Source: Paraphaeosphaeria minitans (taxonomy: Eukaryota > Ascomycota > Dothideomycetes > Pleosporales > Didymosphaeriaceae). Taken from it: DNA of 64,000 nt. The first letter of the stretch is position 1; every line of letters starts with the position of its first letter. The notes under the pieces were generated by a model. It had not been told where the DNA came from. It did no database searches and saw nothing but the letters and a program-made list of their open reading frames with translations. Below, piece by piece: positions 9,501 through 21,895 of this stretch. The translations under genes and the position numbers were made by a program. The DNA is taken from contig WJXW01000018.1 of NCBI GenBank assembly GCA_015832175.1, forward strand, positions 1 through 64,000, given 5' to 3'.

Positions 9501-12500
9501 GGCCTAAACTTAGACAAGAAAATGCCTTTATTAAATTAAATGCTATAGTAAGTACAGTATTAGTTAAGCTACTAGTATAGCTTAAAGAAATACAGGCTTA
9601 AGCTCTTATAGACTTAGGAGTAGGAAGGAACTTTATATCTTATTAGATAGTAAGACAAGCAGGACTTATAATATTAGAGAAAGAAGTACCCTATATTATC
9701 TATATTATAGATAGATCCCTAATGCCTAAGACACCTTAAATATACTAGGAGGTTACTACCACGATAATAGTCTAAGGACATAGAGAGGAACTTACCTTAG
9801 ATATCTTACTAGGATCTAAGTATAAGTTAGTCTTAGAATTACCTTAGTTAATAATACACAACCTACAGATTAACTAGAGTACGAAGAAAATATTATTTAA
9901 ACGCTGTAATTATATATTATAAGCAAAGCCTACGTATTAACTAAAAATAATAGTAGATAAGGGAGTTATTAACAATATAATACCGCGATAGATAGTTAAA
10001 AAATAGAAATACACCTTAGTAGACACTAATAGGAACTACTAGGTTAAGAAGCGTAAGAAGGAGGATAATAGCACACCCCTTACCTTACTAAGAGAGTATA
10101 GGAAATAAACACATATATTCACGGAAAAAGAAGGAAAAGCAAACCTACTAGAACATTAACCCTAGGATTCTATAATAGACCTAGAAGAAGGGAAGACGCC
10201 ACCCTTTAGACTACTATATAGTAAGATAGGAGAAGAACTCCTTAAAGAATGTGATTTTATTAAGACAAACCTTAAGAAAGGATATATATAACTATTAAAG
10301 TTACTAGCAGTAAGCCCTTTTATATTTGTTAAGAAAAAGGATAGATTAGATAGACTATGTGTTAACTACTAATAACTTAACAACATAATAATAAAGAACT
10401 AATATCTACTACTAAATATTATAAAGTTACAAGATTAACTATCTTAAGCTAAGATATTCATAATAATGGATCTAAGAGACAGTTACTACCTTATACAAAT
10501 TAAGAAAGGTAAAGAATAGAAAATAGTGTTTTAATTACGCTATAGACTATTTAAGTATAAGATTATGCTATTTAGACTTACAAATGCACTAGTAGCTTTT
10601 ATAGCACTTATTAATAATGTACTCTACAAATATCTAGACATATTTATTATCGCGTATATAGACGATATCCTCGTCTTTTCTAAAAACAAATTAGACCACA
10701 CTAAGTATATACAGACAGTGCTAGAAGCACTAGACAAAGCATGCCTTTATATTAAACTTAAGAAATGTAAGTTTAACGTTAAATAACTTAAATTCCTAGG
10801 ACACATTATTACTATAGAAGGAATTAAGATAGCACTAAGTAAAGTTAAATATATTAAGAACTAGCTAATACTAAAGATAGCTAAGAATATCTAAGAATTC
10901 TTAGGATTCTGTGGATTTAATTAACAATTTATCTAAAATTACGTAAAGGTTATAATACCTTTAATAAATCTTATAAAGAAGAACGTACCCTTTAAATAGA
11001 TAGATAAGTGCGGAATATTATTCTAACTCCTTAACATAGTATGTATTATAGAACTTGTCCTTATTTATTTTAGAAGTAATAAACTACTACGCTTTAAAAC
11101 AGACACTAGCGATCTTACGCTAAGCGCCTACGCTAAATAAGAATATAATAGTAAATAGCACCTAATTGCCTATTACTTATGTAAATTTAATAACGCCGAA
11201 ACACAATATAATGTATATAATAAAGAACTCTACGCTATTATTAAAGCCTTAAAGCACTAGAGAATCTATACGCTTAGTTACTTAACGCTAGAAATTTATA
11301 TAGATTATAAGAACCTTCTAAAGTTCACAATAACAAAAGAACTTACGCTATAATAATAAAGATAGTCGTAAACTATAAGGCAGTATAAGTTTAAAATTAT
11401 CTATGTAGCTAGGAAAGAAAATAGCAGAGCAGATGCTTTTAGCTAACAAAGTAATCTAGTAGAAGAAAAGGCAAAAACCTTCTCTGTAATCCTTCGCAAA
11501 GCTAAAGATAGATCTCTAGAGCTAATAGTAGAACTAAATTAACTTTTAGTAATTAACTAAGAAGTTCTAGAATATCTACAGACTAAGATTATCTAATAAT
11601 ACCACAATAACCCTATGTACAGACACCTAGGCATCACAAAAATAATAGAACTTATCTAGAGGAATTACACCTTTAAAGGAATTAAGGAAGCTATAATAAC
11701 TTATATCTGTAAATGTGTAGAATGCTAGAGAAATAAACACAGCATATATTTTAAATATAGAGAGATGTAAGCAATTAGATTACTAACAGCACTATAAAAT
11801 AACATTACTATAGATTTTATTACAGGAATTCTAAACTCTAAGAATCTAATAATAGGAATTAAATATAACAGTATACTAGTAATAGTTTACTAACTAACTA
11901 AGTATATTAAGCTTATTCTATGTCTTAAAAGAATAACAGTAAAGGAACTCGCTTTTCTTATCCTAAATAGACTAATTAGACATTACAGAATCCTAAAAAT
12001 AATTATTAGTGATAGAGACAAGCTCTTCACATTAAATTATTAAATAACGCTTATAGCACTACTTAGAACAAAAAGAAAGCTATTAACAGCTTACTATCTA
12101 TAAATAGATAGACAAACAGAACGTATAAACTAAACTATAAAAACGTACCTACGCATCTACTACAATAGCTAGAAAAATAACTAGGTTTTATTACTACCTA
12201 TAGCACAGTTAGCCTATAATAACAAAGTATTAGTAGTATTAGGACATACACTATTCTATATAAACTATAGAAGACACCCACATCTCTTTAATTAACAATT
12301 TCCTACGATAATTAAAGTAAAAGAAGCTATAGATATAGCAGAAAACATAAAGAAAATACACTAATAACTCTAAGAGAATCTTAAAAAAGCTTAGTAGTAA
12401 TTAATTTCATATTAAAATAGAAAATAAAAAATAGCACCTTAGCTAAAGAAAGGGGATAAAGTATATCTACTTATAAAGAACCTTTAAACTTAGAAGAAAA

Positions 12501-12837
12501 AAACACAAGAAACTAGATTATATTAAAATTAAACTATTTTACATTTCTAAGTAAATATTACTAGTAAACTACAAGTTAGAACTACTACTAAATGCAAAAA
12601 TACACCTAGTATTCCACGTATCACTACTAGAACTAGCAGACCCTAATACACTAGTTAGAACTACCTTCTACTACAGAACTAAAGAAGAAAATAAATTTAA
12701 GGTTAAAAGAATCCTAGAATATAATTAGTATAGTAACATGTACCTTATTAAATAGAAAGGATACCTACACAGCGAAAATACTTAGGAACTAGGGAACTAC
12801 CTAAGAAACTATTAATAAAAGATTAAAGAATTTTATT
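9500..12837 (+). pseudogene. pol of element 2: protease, RT, RNase H, integrase, chromodomain
   Basis: Best preserved pol of family 1. Order: protease (ALIDLGVGRNFIS, about 9602); RT with RLCVNYQQLN and an unmutated YIDDILVFS at 10655; RNase H (TDTSDL, 11102); integrase HHCC finger (CKCVEC, 11708) and core with D at 11813, D at 12011 and E at 12119, a perfect DD35E spacing; chromodomain near 12705-12800 (RILEYN, YLIKQKGY). The frame holds from 9500 to about 12495; one extra base in an A-run near 12500, absent from element 3, shifts the last part. Many RIP stops; 10565-10786 is the longest stop-free part. Downstream of about 10600 the DNA may derive from element 1. Confidence 0.9.
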
Positions 12838-12889
12838 AATAGACTTACCTAAGACAGTAATACTAAAGAATTATCCTAGAACTTAGGAG

Positions 12890-13367
12890 GCAGGTTGTCT
12901 ATTACTAACTATATAAACGTACTAAGTTTAGCTAGACTAGTAGGCTAAGTAAGATAAGCTAGATCCTCCTCTAATTCTAGTTCCGCTAAAGCAGCACTCT
13001 CTACTATAATAACTTTACTAGTACGCTTCTTATTCTACGCTAGCTATTTTGCTAACTAATCCTCTTTTATACGCGCTACGCGTAAAGCCTTAAATACTAT
13101 ATCTTATTCTTCTTACGCCTCTAATATTTACGCCTCTAACTTCTTCTTTTTAGCAATTAACTATAAGAACTTATTTCTAGTAACAGCTACATCACACTTT
13201 AAGCCTTATTTCTAACACTTACTACACTTCCCTAAGCTAATATAGACTTTATAAACACAGGAGTATAACTTATAGAAAGAGCACTTTAACACTATAACTA
13301 CTCTGTAGTTTTTAATAGTAAAGATAAGGTTATAACAACGCTTTATAAAATTATAGTTAGTAGGCAT
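12890..13367 (-). pseudogene. Antisense ORF of family 1, subfamily A
   Basis: Minus-strand frame starting ATG at 13367, just inside the polypurine tract and 3' LTR, and running back towards the end of pol. It reads MPTNYNFIKRCYN, then a Tyr/Lys-rich part, GKCSKC with further Cys (C-x2-C-x6-C, reading TAG/TAA as Gln), then a coiled coil rich in Lys, Leu, Glu and Ala. The same frame is preserved in element 4 at 41634-42150, in subfamily C at 20890-21354 and B at 1-510, with different sequence but the same order of parts. Function unknown. Its 5' end faces the LTR, so a promoter in or near U3 is possible. Confidence 0.55.
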
Positions 13368-13404
13368 AATTCTTTAGGACAAAGAATAGAAAAAGAGGGG
13401 ATAA

Positions 13405-13768
13405 TGTTACGTACTAGATAACAACGTGGGACTTAGGCGCTTATAAAGGTGTAATAAAGTAATAATAGGGTTATAAATATAATAAAGAAACGCCAAGTAA
13501 CTTAGATTAGGTCACGTAAAGTGCTTAGTTACTTAGTGGCACTAAGCAGCGGAGCAGCCTTAGTATATAGGAACGTAAGAATGGGCTCTCTATACTTATA
13601 TTTAATCTGTTTATTAATCTATTATTTAGATTCTAGTAGACTAAATTATTAACTTATTACACTTCGCAAGATACTATTATATTAATAAGACCTTCCACCT
13701 TCTGTAAGTACTCCTGCCTAAGAACTAACCTTAACCCTTTAGGACTAGCTACCCTCTTGGATTTAACA
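13405..13768 (+). repeat. 3' LTR of the composite (subfamily A1, 364 bp)
   Basis: Starts TGTTACGTAC after the tract AAAAAGAGGGGATAA and ends TTTAACA. Short form without the 47-bp duplication, so it pairs with 3908-4271 rather than with 7231-7641. Confidence 0.9.
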
Positions 13769-15232
13769 CCACTTAGTTAGCACTAGCACGAGTTTCTAGA
13801 TATAGATAGGTATAAGGTATAACCTAGTACAGCTAGGAATCGGCAATAGAAAGAAGAAGGAGATAGTTAAGATAAAAAAAGAGATAATTTTACTATAGTT
13901 ATACTATAGAAGAAAACTAAATTAGGGGGTGTTACTATAAGTGCGATGTCTAGAGTAATATAGTAGGCACTTGGCTAGGCTACTATATTATTTAAGTTAG
14001 ATAAGCAGGAATAGGCCATGTTCGCTATAGTAAATAGTTAGACACTACTAGTAGTCGTGCTCCCTATAGGTAGAGGCAAGAGTCTACTATTTATAGTGCT
14101 AGCCTACCTTAACTATACTAGCGTAACTATAGTTATAGTGCTGTTCTGCGCGCTAATTAAGAACCTAGTAATATGTATTTACGCGCGCAGTATTAACTGC
14201 GTAGAATAGATTAATTATAAAATAAATCTAGCCTCTATTATACTAGTTAGTGCTAATATTACTAGTAGCGTAGGGTTCCTAAAGTATACTAACTCACTAA
14301 AGGATAAGAAGTAGCTATAGTAGGTAGTAATTAATAAGTGCTATTTTATTATTACCTCTAGCTATTAGCAGCTAAAGCTAGTAAAGCTATAGAATCTACG
14401 CGTACTTATATACCTAATTATACTACTAATAGCGACGCTACTACCTATACTAGAGGGTGTGTTAGGTAGAAGTATATTAATTTAAGCTGCCACCTATATC
14501 TAGGCCAGCACAGTGCGGCCTAATATCTAGTATTACGTGTTATAGTATAGGCGAGATAAGGCTATAGAGGTAGCACTAGCCATGTATTAATAGTAGCAGG
14601 AATAGCTGTAAGATAGCTAAAAAGGCGTTATCTACTACTATAGTAAGACTATATATAAAATACTAGTAGGGGCGCTAGGCTGTAAGCACTACTACGCTAG
14701 TAAGTTAGATTAAACTAAAATTCTTACTAGCTAGCTAGATAAAAGTAGGCTTATTATAGTAATATTAGCGCTTAGTACTAGGGTTAACTTTCCTAGTATT
14801 ATATTTGTCTTACACGTAGGCATGCTATAGAGTATAATTAACTACTGCCAGGAGAGTAGGCGTGCAGGGCGTAGTGGTAAGGTGGTAGACTTAGTTATTA
14901 TTATTAAGCTAGGTAAGGTGAAGAGGCAAATTTAGAAAGGTAGAGTGTTAGTAGACGTATATGTAATAGGCATGTTTATTAAAAGTAAAGGCTACTAGCG
15001 TAGAAAAATAAATAAGTATATAGATAGGTAGCAGGTAGTGTATAGTAATATAGACTTAGCTAGGTGTGATTAATGTAGTAAGGGCTAGATTAAGTAGTAG
15101 TAGGCCTAGTCGCTTACAGTAAGTAAGTGGTAAAAAGTAGAGGTAAGCATAGATAAGCTATAGGCTAAGTGTGCAATATGCTAGGTGCTAGGGCAGGTAG
15201 GCTAGTAAGAGCACAGAATAATACTATGTATA
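13769..15232 (+). pseudogene. RecQ-like helicase copy A, fragment 2 (helicase core)
   Basis: Continues fragment 1 after target duplication CCACT. It holds the helicase core: motif I LPIGRGKSLLF at about 14069; the motif II region altered by RIP; motif III region LPILEG; motif V/VI region with VNFPSIIF and SRRAGR near 14790-14870. This pattern (VNFP, a basic AGR finger) is that of the RecQ-like, telomere-linked helicases of fungi. The segment ends at GTATA (15228-15232), the left target duplication of element 3, and resumes at 21896. Confidence 0.85.
15228..15232. repeat. Target-site duplication of element 3, left (GTATA)
   Basis: GTATA at 15228-15232 and again at 21896-21900. Copy B has a single GTATA at the same place (near 26796). 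Confidence 0.9.
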
Positions 15233-15663
15233 TATTAGGATCTAAAATCCACATAATGGCGAAAAGCTGGTTTTGTACCTAGTAGGCGCGTAGTAAGGAT
15301 TAAGTGGGGGTTTAATACCAGCTACGCCTTAAATAAAGGAGTTACGTAATTACTCTCTACAGAGCGCTTAATTGCTCTGTACTAGAGTATAATACATATA
15401 ACTACTCTCTATAGAGCGCTTACTACAGAGCGCTCCCTATAGAGTAGACTTTACTTAGTATATAGGAACGCGAGGATAGACTCTCTATACTTGTGTTTAA
15501 TCTATTTATTAATCTATTATTTAGATTCTAGCAGACTAAATTATTAACTTATTACACTTTACAAGATACTATTATATTAATAAGACCTTCTACCTTCTAT
15601 AAGTACTCCTGCCTAAGAACTAACTTTAACCCTTTAGGACTAGCTACCCTCTTAGATTTAATA
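15233..15663 (+). repeat. 5' LTR of element 3 (subfamily C, 431 bp)
   Basis: Starts TATTAGGATCTAAAATCC, ends TTTAATA. The U3 has three copies of a CTCTCTA(C/T)AGAGCGCT-like block near 15351-15445. TATATAGG at about 15458 and CTTGTGTTTAATC at about 15489 mark the probable promoter and start of R. Confidence 0.9.
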
Positions 15664-15680
15664 TCTTAAACACCCTTAAT

Positions 15681-17522
15681 ATAAGTACTTTACAAACTCC
15701 TACCTCTTCTATAGCTTTAGGTGCCGCTAAGATTACTTCTATAAAGGATGGCAGTAAGGTGTATAAACCTAATCTCTACTTTAGCAAATAATTTTAAACT
15801 AACGTCTAGATTCTTTAGTTAGACCTCTACTTCTTTAACTTAGATAAACCTTTTAAAGATAAAAAGAAGGTTATCTTTATAGTAATATATATGCGAGGAG
15901 ATATAGGATTATAGATCTATCTCTACCTTAAAAAGTACCTAGGAATAGACCACAATAACAATAATAATAATTACGTAAATAAGTATACTAATGCAGTTAA
16001 CATTATTAAAAATTATAATAACTTTAAAAAATGCCTTAAATAACTCTTTAGGATTACTAATAAGGACTCTATTACAAAAGCAAAGATTTAGACTATAATT
16101 TAGAAATAATTAGTAGCTAAGTATATAGCTAAGTTTTACAGATACGCTACGCAACTTAACTAGGATAATAAATCTCTTTAGGATATATATAAATAAGGAC
16201 TTAAATAGAAACTACGTAAGGAACTCTTACGTAGTAGTGTATAAATTGCTAACCTTAAAGAACTGTATAAAGAAACTATTAGGATTAATAGAGAGTAGTT
16301 TTAACTGTAATAGGAGCTCTACTAAAACCCTAGGGCAATAAGCTTTAGATAATTAGTAAAAGTAGTTTATAAGAACCCTGTTAGAATTGTCTAAAAGCAA
16401 TAGCTAAGGAACTACTAGAGATATAAACTAATAAAAGATATCTAGTTTAACTACTTAGGCAAAGGAAAAGGAGAAAGAATAGGCCCTAAGCAGCCTAATA
16501 AACGCGTCTCTAATAGAAGTTAATAACTAATAACTAAGACCTGTAAATGCTTTATATATAGTAAACTAGGCCATATAGCTAGGAACTGTAGATTAAAGAA
16601 CAAAGTCTATTAAACTAAGTTAAATATACTAACTATTAAGAACTAAGAACCTAATAAGGAATAAGAAGTTATTACAACGCTATTTAGTTACTAACATATT
16701 ACACTAGAGTAAAGTAAGTAATTAGATTTACTTAACTTATAACTATATAAAGATCTAGAAGACAACTCTAATATATACTATAACATAGAAGATATAGAAG
16801 AGATATTAAGATCTCCTACTCCTTACCTATAAAGTAGGTAGAAAAAAGACAACCCTATGTTACCCAAGTATAAACTAAATGTTTAGAACTATATAGAACC
16901 CTACTAGGCACTAAAAGGAATGTAACTTTACAAAAATAAAAAGTTAGACTACGTACTAAAGTACTATCTAGACCACTAAAATCCTATATACTAATTCTAT
17001 ATGTGGATGTATTGCGAAGAACCAATATGCGCACAACATAAGGCAGAGAAAAAGGAGAATAAGAAATAACTTAGAAGGAAACTGCGCTATAGATAGATAT
17101 AGATAGACTACCCTATTACAGCTTACGATAAACACCTCTAGGATAAATAATAAGTAAAATACTTTCCTTACCTTACGCTAAAGGGTAACAAATACTATAA
17201 TATACTTATTAATAGAGACTATATATAACTGTACTAGTACACGTATCTAAACTAAGACTATAAATACTACTATATGGCTAAACATTTAGATAGCTTTGTA
17301 AACTGCCCTATATAAGAAGTAATAATAGAACTACTAATTTAACTAGTATATAGGAATAGTAAAGACTGTAGGAGGAAAAACAGAAGAACATCCTTATAAG
17401 AAGAAGAAAAAGATAATCTACACAAGCTATATATTTAAGAATAATAATAGAAGCAGATACTTAGTAACGTATACTAGGCACTAGAACTTAACTATAACCT
17501 ACATAAATAGATGTCTTTTTTA
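15681..17522 (+). pseudogene. gag of element 3
   Basis: ATA start at 15681, 17 nt after the LTR. Exactly 1830 nt to the ATG before the slippery heptamer (17516-17522), as in elements 1, 2 and 4. The zinc knuckle near 16548 reads C-F-I-Y-S-K-L-G-H-I-A-R-N-C, with the second Cys lost. Stops are RIP-type. Confidence 0.82.
17516..17522 (+). promoter_or_regulatory. -1 frameshift site of element 3
   Basis: TTTTTTA in gag codons TCT TTT TTA, then GGCCTAAA; same position in gag as in the other copies. Confidence 0.7.
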
Positions 17523-20500
17523 GGCCTAAACTTAGACAAGAAAATGCCTTTATTAAATTAAATGCTATAGTAAGTACAGTATTAGTTAAGCTACTAGTAT
17601 AGCTCAAAGAAATACAGGCTTAAGCTCTTATAGACTTAGGAGTAGGAAGGAACTTTATATCTTATTAGATAGTAAGACAAGCAGGACTTATAATATTAGA
17701 GAAAGAAGTACCCTATATTATCTATATTATAGATAGATCCCTAATGCCTAAGACACCTTAAATATACTAGGAGGTTACTACCACGATAATAGTCTAAGGA
17801 CATAGAGAGGAACTTACCTTAGATATCTTACTAGGATCTAAGTATAAGTTAGTCTTAGAATTACCTTAGTTAATAATACACAACCTACAGATTAACTAGA
17901 GTACGAAGAAAATATTATTTAAACGCTGTAATTATATATTATAAGCAAAGCCTACGTATTAACTAAAAATAATAGTAGATAAGGGAGTTATTAACAATAT
18001 AATACCGCGATAGATAGTTAAAAAATAGAAATACACCTTAGTAGACACTAATAGGAACTACTAGGTTAAGAAGCGTAAGAAGGAGGATAATAGCACACCC
18101 CTTACCTTACTAAGAGAGTATAGGAAATAAACACATATATTCACGGAAAAAGAAGGAAAAGCAAACCTACTAGAACATTAACCCTAGAATCTTACGATAG
18201 ACCTAGAAAAAGGAAAGACACTACCCTTTAGACTACTATATAGCAAGATAGGAGAAGAACTCCTTAAAGAACGTAATTTTATTAAGATAAACCTTAAGAA
18301 AGGATATATATAACTATTAAAGTTACTAGTAGTAAGCCCTTTTATGTTTATTAAGAAAAAGGATAGATTAGACAGACTATACGTTAACTACTAACAACTT
18401 AACAATATAATAATAAAGAACTAATATCCACTACTAAACATTACAGAGCTATAAGATTAACTATCTTAAGCCAAGATATTTATAATAATAGATCTAAGAG
18501 ACGGTTACCACCTTATATAAATTAAGAAAGGTAAAAAATAGAAAACAGCGTTTTAATCACGCTATAAACTATTTAAGTATAAGGTTATGCTATTTAGACT
18601 TATAAATGTACTAGCAGCTTTTATAGCACTTATTAATAACGTACTCTATAAACATCTAGACATATTTATTATCGCGTATATAAATAATATCCTTGTCTTT
18701 TCTAAAAACGAATTGGACCACACTAAGCATGTATAGACAGTGCTAAAAGCACTAGACAAAGTATGCCTTTGTATTAAACTTAAGAAATGTAAGTTTAACG
18801 TTAAATAACTTAAATTTCTAGGACACATTATTACTACAGAAGGAATTAAGATAGCACTAAGTAAAGTTAAATGCATTAAGAACTAGCTAATACTAAAGAT
18901 AGCTAAGAATATCTAAGAATTCTTAGGATTCTATAGATTTAACTAACAATTGATCTAAGATTATGTAAAAGTTACGATACCTTTAACAAATCTTATAAAG
19001 AAGGACGTACCCTTTAAATAGATAGATAAGTATAGAATATTATTCTAACTCCTTAAGATAGTATGTATTATAGAACCTATCCTTATTTATTTTAGAAGCG
19101 ATAAACTACTACGCTTTAAAATAGACGCTAGTAATCTTGCGCTAGACGCCTACGCTAAATAAGAACGTAATAGTAAATAGCACCTAATTACCTATTACTT
19201 ATACAAATTTAATAACGCTAAAACAAAATACAACGTATATAATAAGAAACTCTACGCTATTATTAAAGCCTTAAAGCACTAGAGGATTTACGCACTTAGT
19301 TACTTAACGCTAGAAATTTATATAGATTATAAAAACCTACTAAGGTTCACAACAACAAAAGAACTTACGCTATAATAATAAAGATAGTTATAGACTACTA
19401 GGTAGTATAAGTTTAAAATTATCTATGTAGCTAGAAAAGAAAATAGTAGAACAGACGCTCTTAGCTAACAAAGTAATCTAGTAGGAGAAAAGGTAAAAAC
19501 CTTTTCTATAATCCTTCGCAAAGCTAAAGATAGATCTCTAGAGCTAATAGTAGAACTAAATTAACTTTTAGTAATTAACTAAGAACTTCTAGAACATCTA
19601 CAGACTAAGATTATCTAACAATACTACAATAACCCTATGTACAGACACCTAGGCATCACAAAAATAATAGAACTTATCTAGAGGAATTACACCTTTAAAG
19701 GAATTAAGGAAGCTATAATAACTTATATCCGTAAATGTGTAGAATGCTAGAGAAATAAACACAGCACATATCTTAAATATAGAGAGATGTAAGTAATTAG
19801 AATACTAACAGCACTATAAAACAACATTACTATAGATTTTATTACAGGAATTCTAAACTCTAAGAATCTAATAATAGGAATTAAATATAATAGCATACTA
19901 GTAATAGTCTACTAACTAACTAAGTATATTAAGCTTATTCTATGTCTTAAAAGAATAACAGTAAAGGAACTCGCTTTTCTTATCCTAAATAGACTAATTA
20001 GACATCACAGAATCCTAAAAATAATTATTAGCGATAGAGACAAGCTCTTCACGTTAAATTATTAAATAACGCTTATAGCACTACTTAGAACAAAAAGAAA
20101 GCTATTAACAGCTTACTATCTATAAATAGATAGATAGACAGAACGTATAAACTAAACTATAAAAACGTACCTACGCATCTACTACAATAGCTAGAAAAAT
20201 AACTAGGTTTTATTACTACCTATAGCACAGTTAGCCTATAATAACAAAGTATTAGCAGTATTAGGACATACACTATTCTATATAAACTATAGAAGACACC
20301 CACATCTCTTTAATTAACAATTTCCTACGATAATTAAAGTAAAAGAAGCTATAGATATAGCAGAAAATATAAAGAAAATATACTAATAACTCTAAGAGAA
20401 TCTTTAAAAAGCTTAGTAGTAATTAATTTCATATTAAAATAGAAAATAAAAAATAGCACCTTAGCTAAAGAAGGGGGATAAAGTATATCTACTTATAAAG

Positions 20501-20870
20501 AACCTTTAAACTTAGAAAAAAAAACATAAGAAACTAAATTACATTAAGGTTAGACTATTTTACATTTCTAAGTAAATATTACTAGTAAACTATAAGTTAG
20601 AACTACCGCCAGATATAAAGATATACCTAGTATTCCACGTATTACTACTAGAACTAGCAGACCCTAATACACTAGTTAAAACCACCTTCTACTACTAGAC
20701 TAAGGAAGAAAATAAATTTAAGGTTAAAAGAATTCTAGAATATAATTAGTATAACAACACGTACCTTGTTAAGTAGAAAGGTTACCTATATAGCGAAAAC
20801 ACCTAGGAACTAAAAAATAATCTAGGAAACTGTTAGCAAAAAATTAAGAAATTCTATTAGAAACATAAAC
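17522..20870 (+). pseudogene. pol of element 3
   Basis: Protease, RT, RNase H, integrase and chromodomain, all in the -1 frame relative to gag with no net frameshift, including the A-run where element 2 has an extra base. The RT active site is YINN (18677-18688) instead of YIDD: both catalytic Asp codons are changed to AAT. The integrase DD and E codons are still present (D at 19834 and 20033, E near 20141). The chromodomain near 20725-20840 reads RILEYN, NNTYLVKQKGY, NTQEL. The stretch 17325-18188 is almost identical to element 2 and 18173-18501 is identical to element 1. Confidence 0.88.
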
Positions 20871-20889
20871 ATACCTAGGAGGATTACAG

Positions 20890-21354
20890 TACTAACGCTA
20901 TAGTATCCACTATATTAAGCGTTAACCACATTACTATAGAGTAACTAACAGTTACTATAGCAGTAGGACAATTAACAGTATCTATATTTATATCCTTACT
21001 ATCTATAGTTATTTCTATAGCTAGACATAATATCTTCTTATAAGTACACTCTTTAGCCTAAGCCAGTATCTTCTTATTTTATAACAACTACACTATTAGG
21101 AGAGACAACGCCTTCTTATCCTTTTTAACCTTCTTCTTATACTCCTTATAAGTCTTATCTAGCAATAACTAGCTTATATTTACACACAGACGACCTAAGC
21201 AAACACATTTAAAACACTTTAAACCTAAATCTAGCATAACGTAGTAAATAGAACCTTTAAAACTATAATTAATATAAGGGTTCTCTATAATAATGTTAGC
21301 TTCTTAGATCTTACGATATAATTAATGTTTTTAAATAGTAGAGTCGCTAGGCAT
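20890..21354 (-). pseudogene. Antisense ORF of family 1, subfamily C
   Basis: Minus-strand frame from ATG at 21354. It begins MPSDSTI, then a Tyr-rich part and LGLKCFKCVCLGRLC, which contains an undamaged C-x2-C-x6-C motif, then a Lys-rich helix (KEYKKKVKKDKK). Sequence differs from the subfamily-A frame but the order (start near the LTR, Cys motif, basic coiled coil) is the same. Stops are TAG/TAA only. Function unknown. Confidence 0.55.
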
Positions 21355-21464
21355 AATACTAATAGACGTACTTATAGTAAGTAGGGTTAGCAGAATAGCT
21401 TACGTAATAATGGCTAAGATCTAAACATATAATTTAGGACGAATCTGTAAAAGAGAGGGGATAA

Positions 21465-21895
21465 TATTAGAATCTAAAATCTACATAATAGCAGAAAACT
21501 AGTTTTGTACCCAGTGGGCGCGTAGTAAGGATTAAGCAGGGGTTTAATACTAGCTACGCCTTAAATAAAGAAGTTATATAACTACTCTCTATAGAGCGCT
21601 TAATTACTCTATACTAGAGTATAATACACGTAACTACTCTCTATAGAGCGCTTACCACAGAGCGCTCCCTATAGAGTAGACTTTGCTTAGTATATAGGAA
21701 CGCAAGAATAGACTCTTTATACTTATATTTAATCTATTTATTAATCTATTATTTAGATTCTAGTAGACTAAATTGTTAACTTATTACACTTTATAAGATA
21801 CTATTATATTAATAAGACCTTTTACCTTCTGTAAGTACTCCTGCCTAAGAACCAACCTTAACCCTTTAGGACTAGCTACCTTCTTAGATTTAACA
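21465..21895 (+). repeat. 3' LTR of element 3 (subfamily C, 431 bp)
   Basis: Follows the tract AAGAGAGGGGATAA; same length as the 5' LTR; differences from it are transitions. Followed by target duplication GTATA. Confidence 0.9.

Larger units (their letters stand above)
3908..13768 (+). mobile_element. Composite of two nested family-1 Ty3/gypsy elements
   Basis: LTR (364 bp) - gag - part of pol - LTR (411 bp) - gag - pol - LTR (364 bp). The outer LTRs share the short form and are flanked by one 5-bp target duplication, so they belong to one original insertion. The middle LTR has an extra 47-bp tandem copy and starts inside the RT of the first element, so it marks a second insertion. The missing second 411-bp LTR and missing 3' half of element 1 fit a later deletion by recombination between the two internal regions. 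Confidence 0.85.
15233..21895 (+). mobile_element. Element 3: full-length family-1 Ty3/gypsy, subfamily C
   Basis: 6663 bp with two 431-bp LTRs, target duplication GTATA, gag, pol, antisense ORF and polypurine tract. Inserted in helicase copy A. The two LTRs differ almost only by C/T and G/A changes, for example ATCC/ATCT and GGCGAAAAGC/AGCAGAAAAC. R-U5, gag and pol match elements 1, 2 and 4; the segment from the end of the chromodomain to the LTR TATA box does not. Confidence 0.92.

Noticed and set aside
10565..10786. Intact small RT-like gene
   Set aside because: It is just the longest stop-free stretch of the element-2 pol, colinear and in frame with protease, RNase H and integrase.
18646..18876. 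Minus-strand stop-free stretch of 76 codons
   Set aside because: It is antisense to the RT of element 3; the same antisense frame appears opposite the RT at 44152-44376. It is a by-product of RT codon composition.
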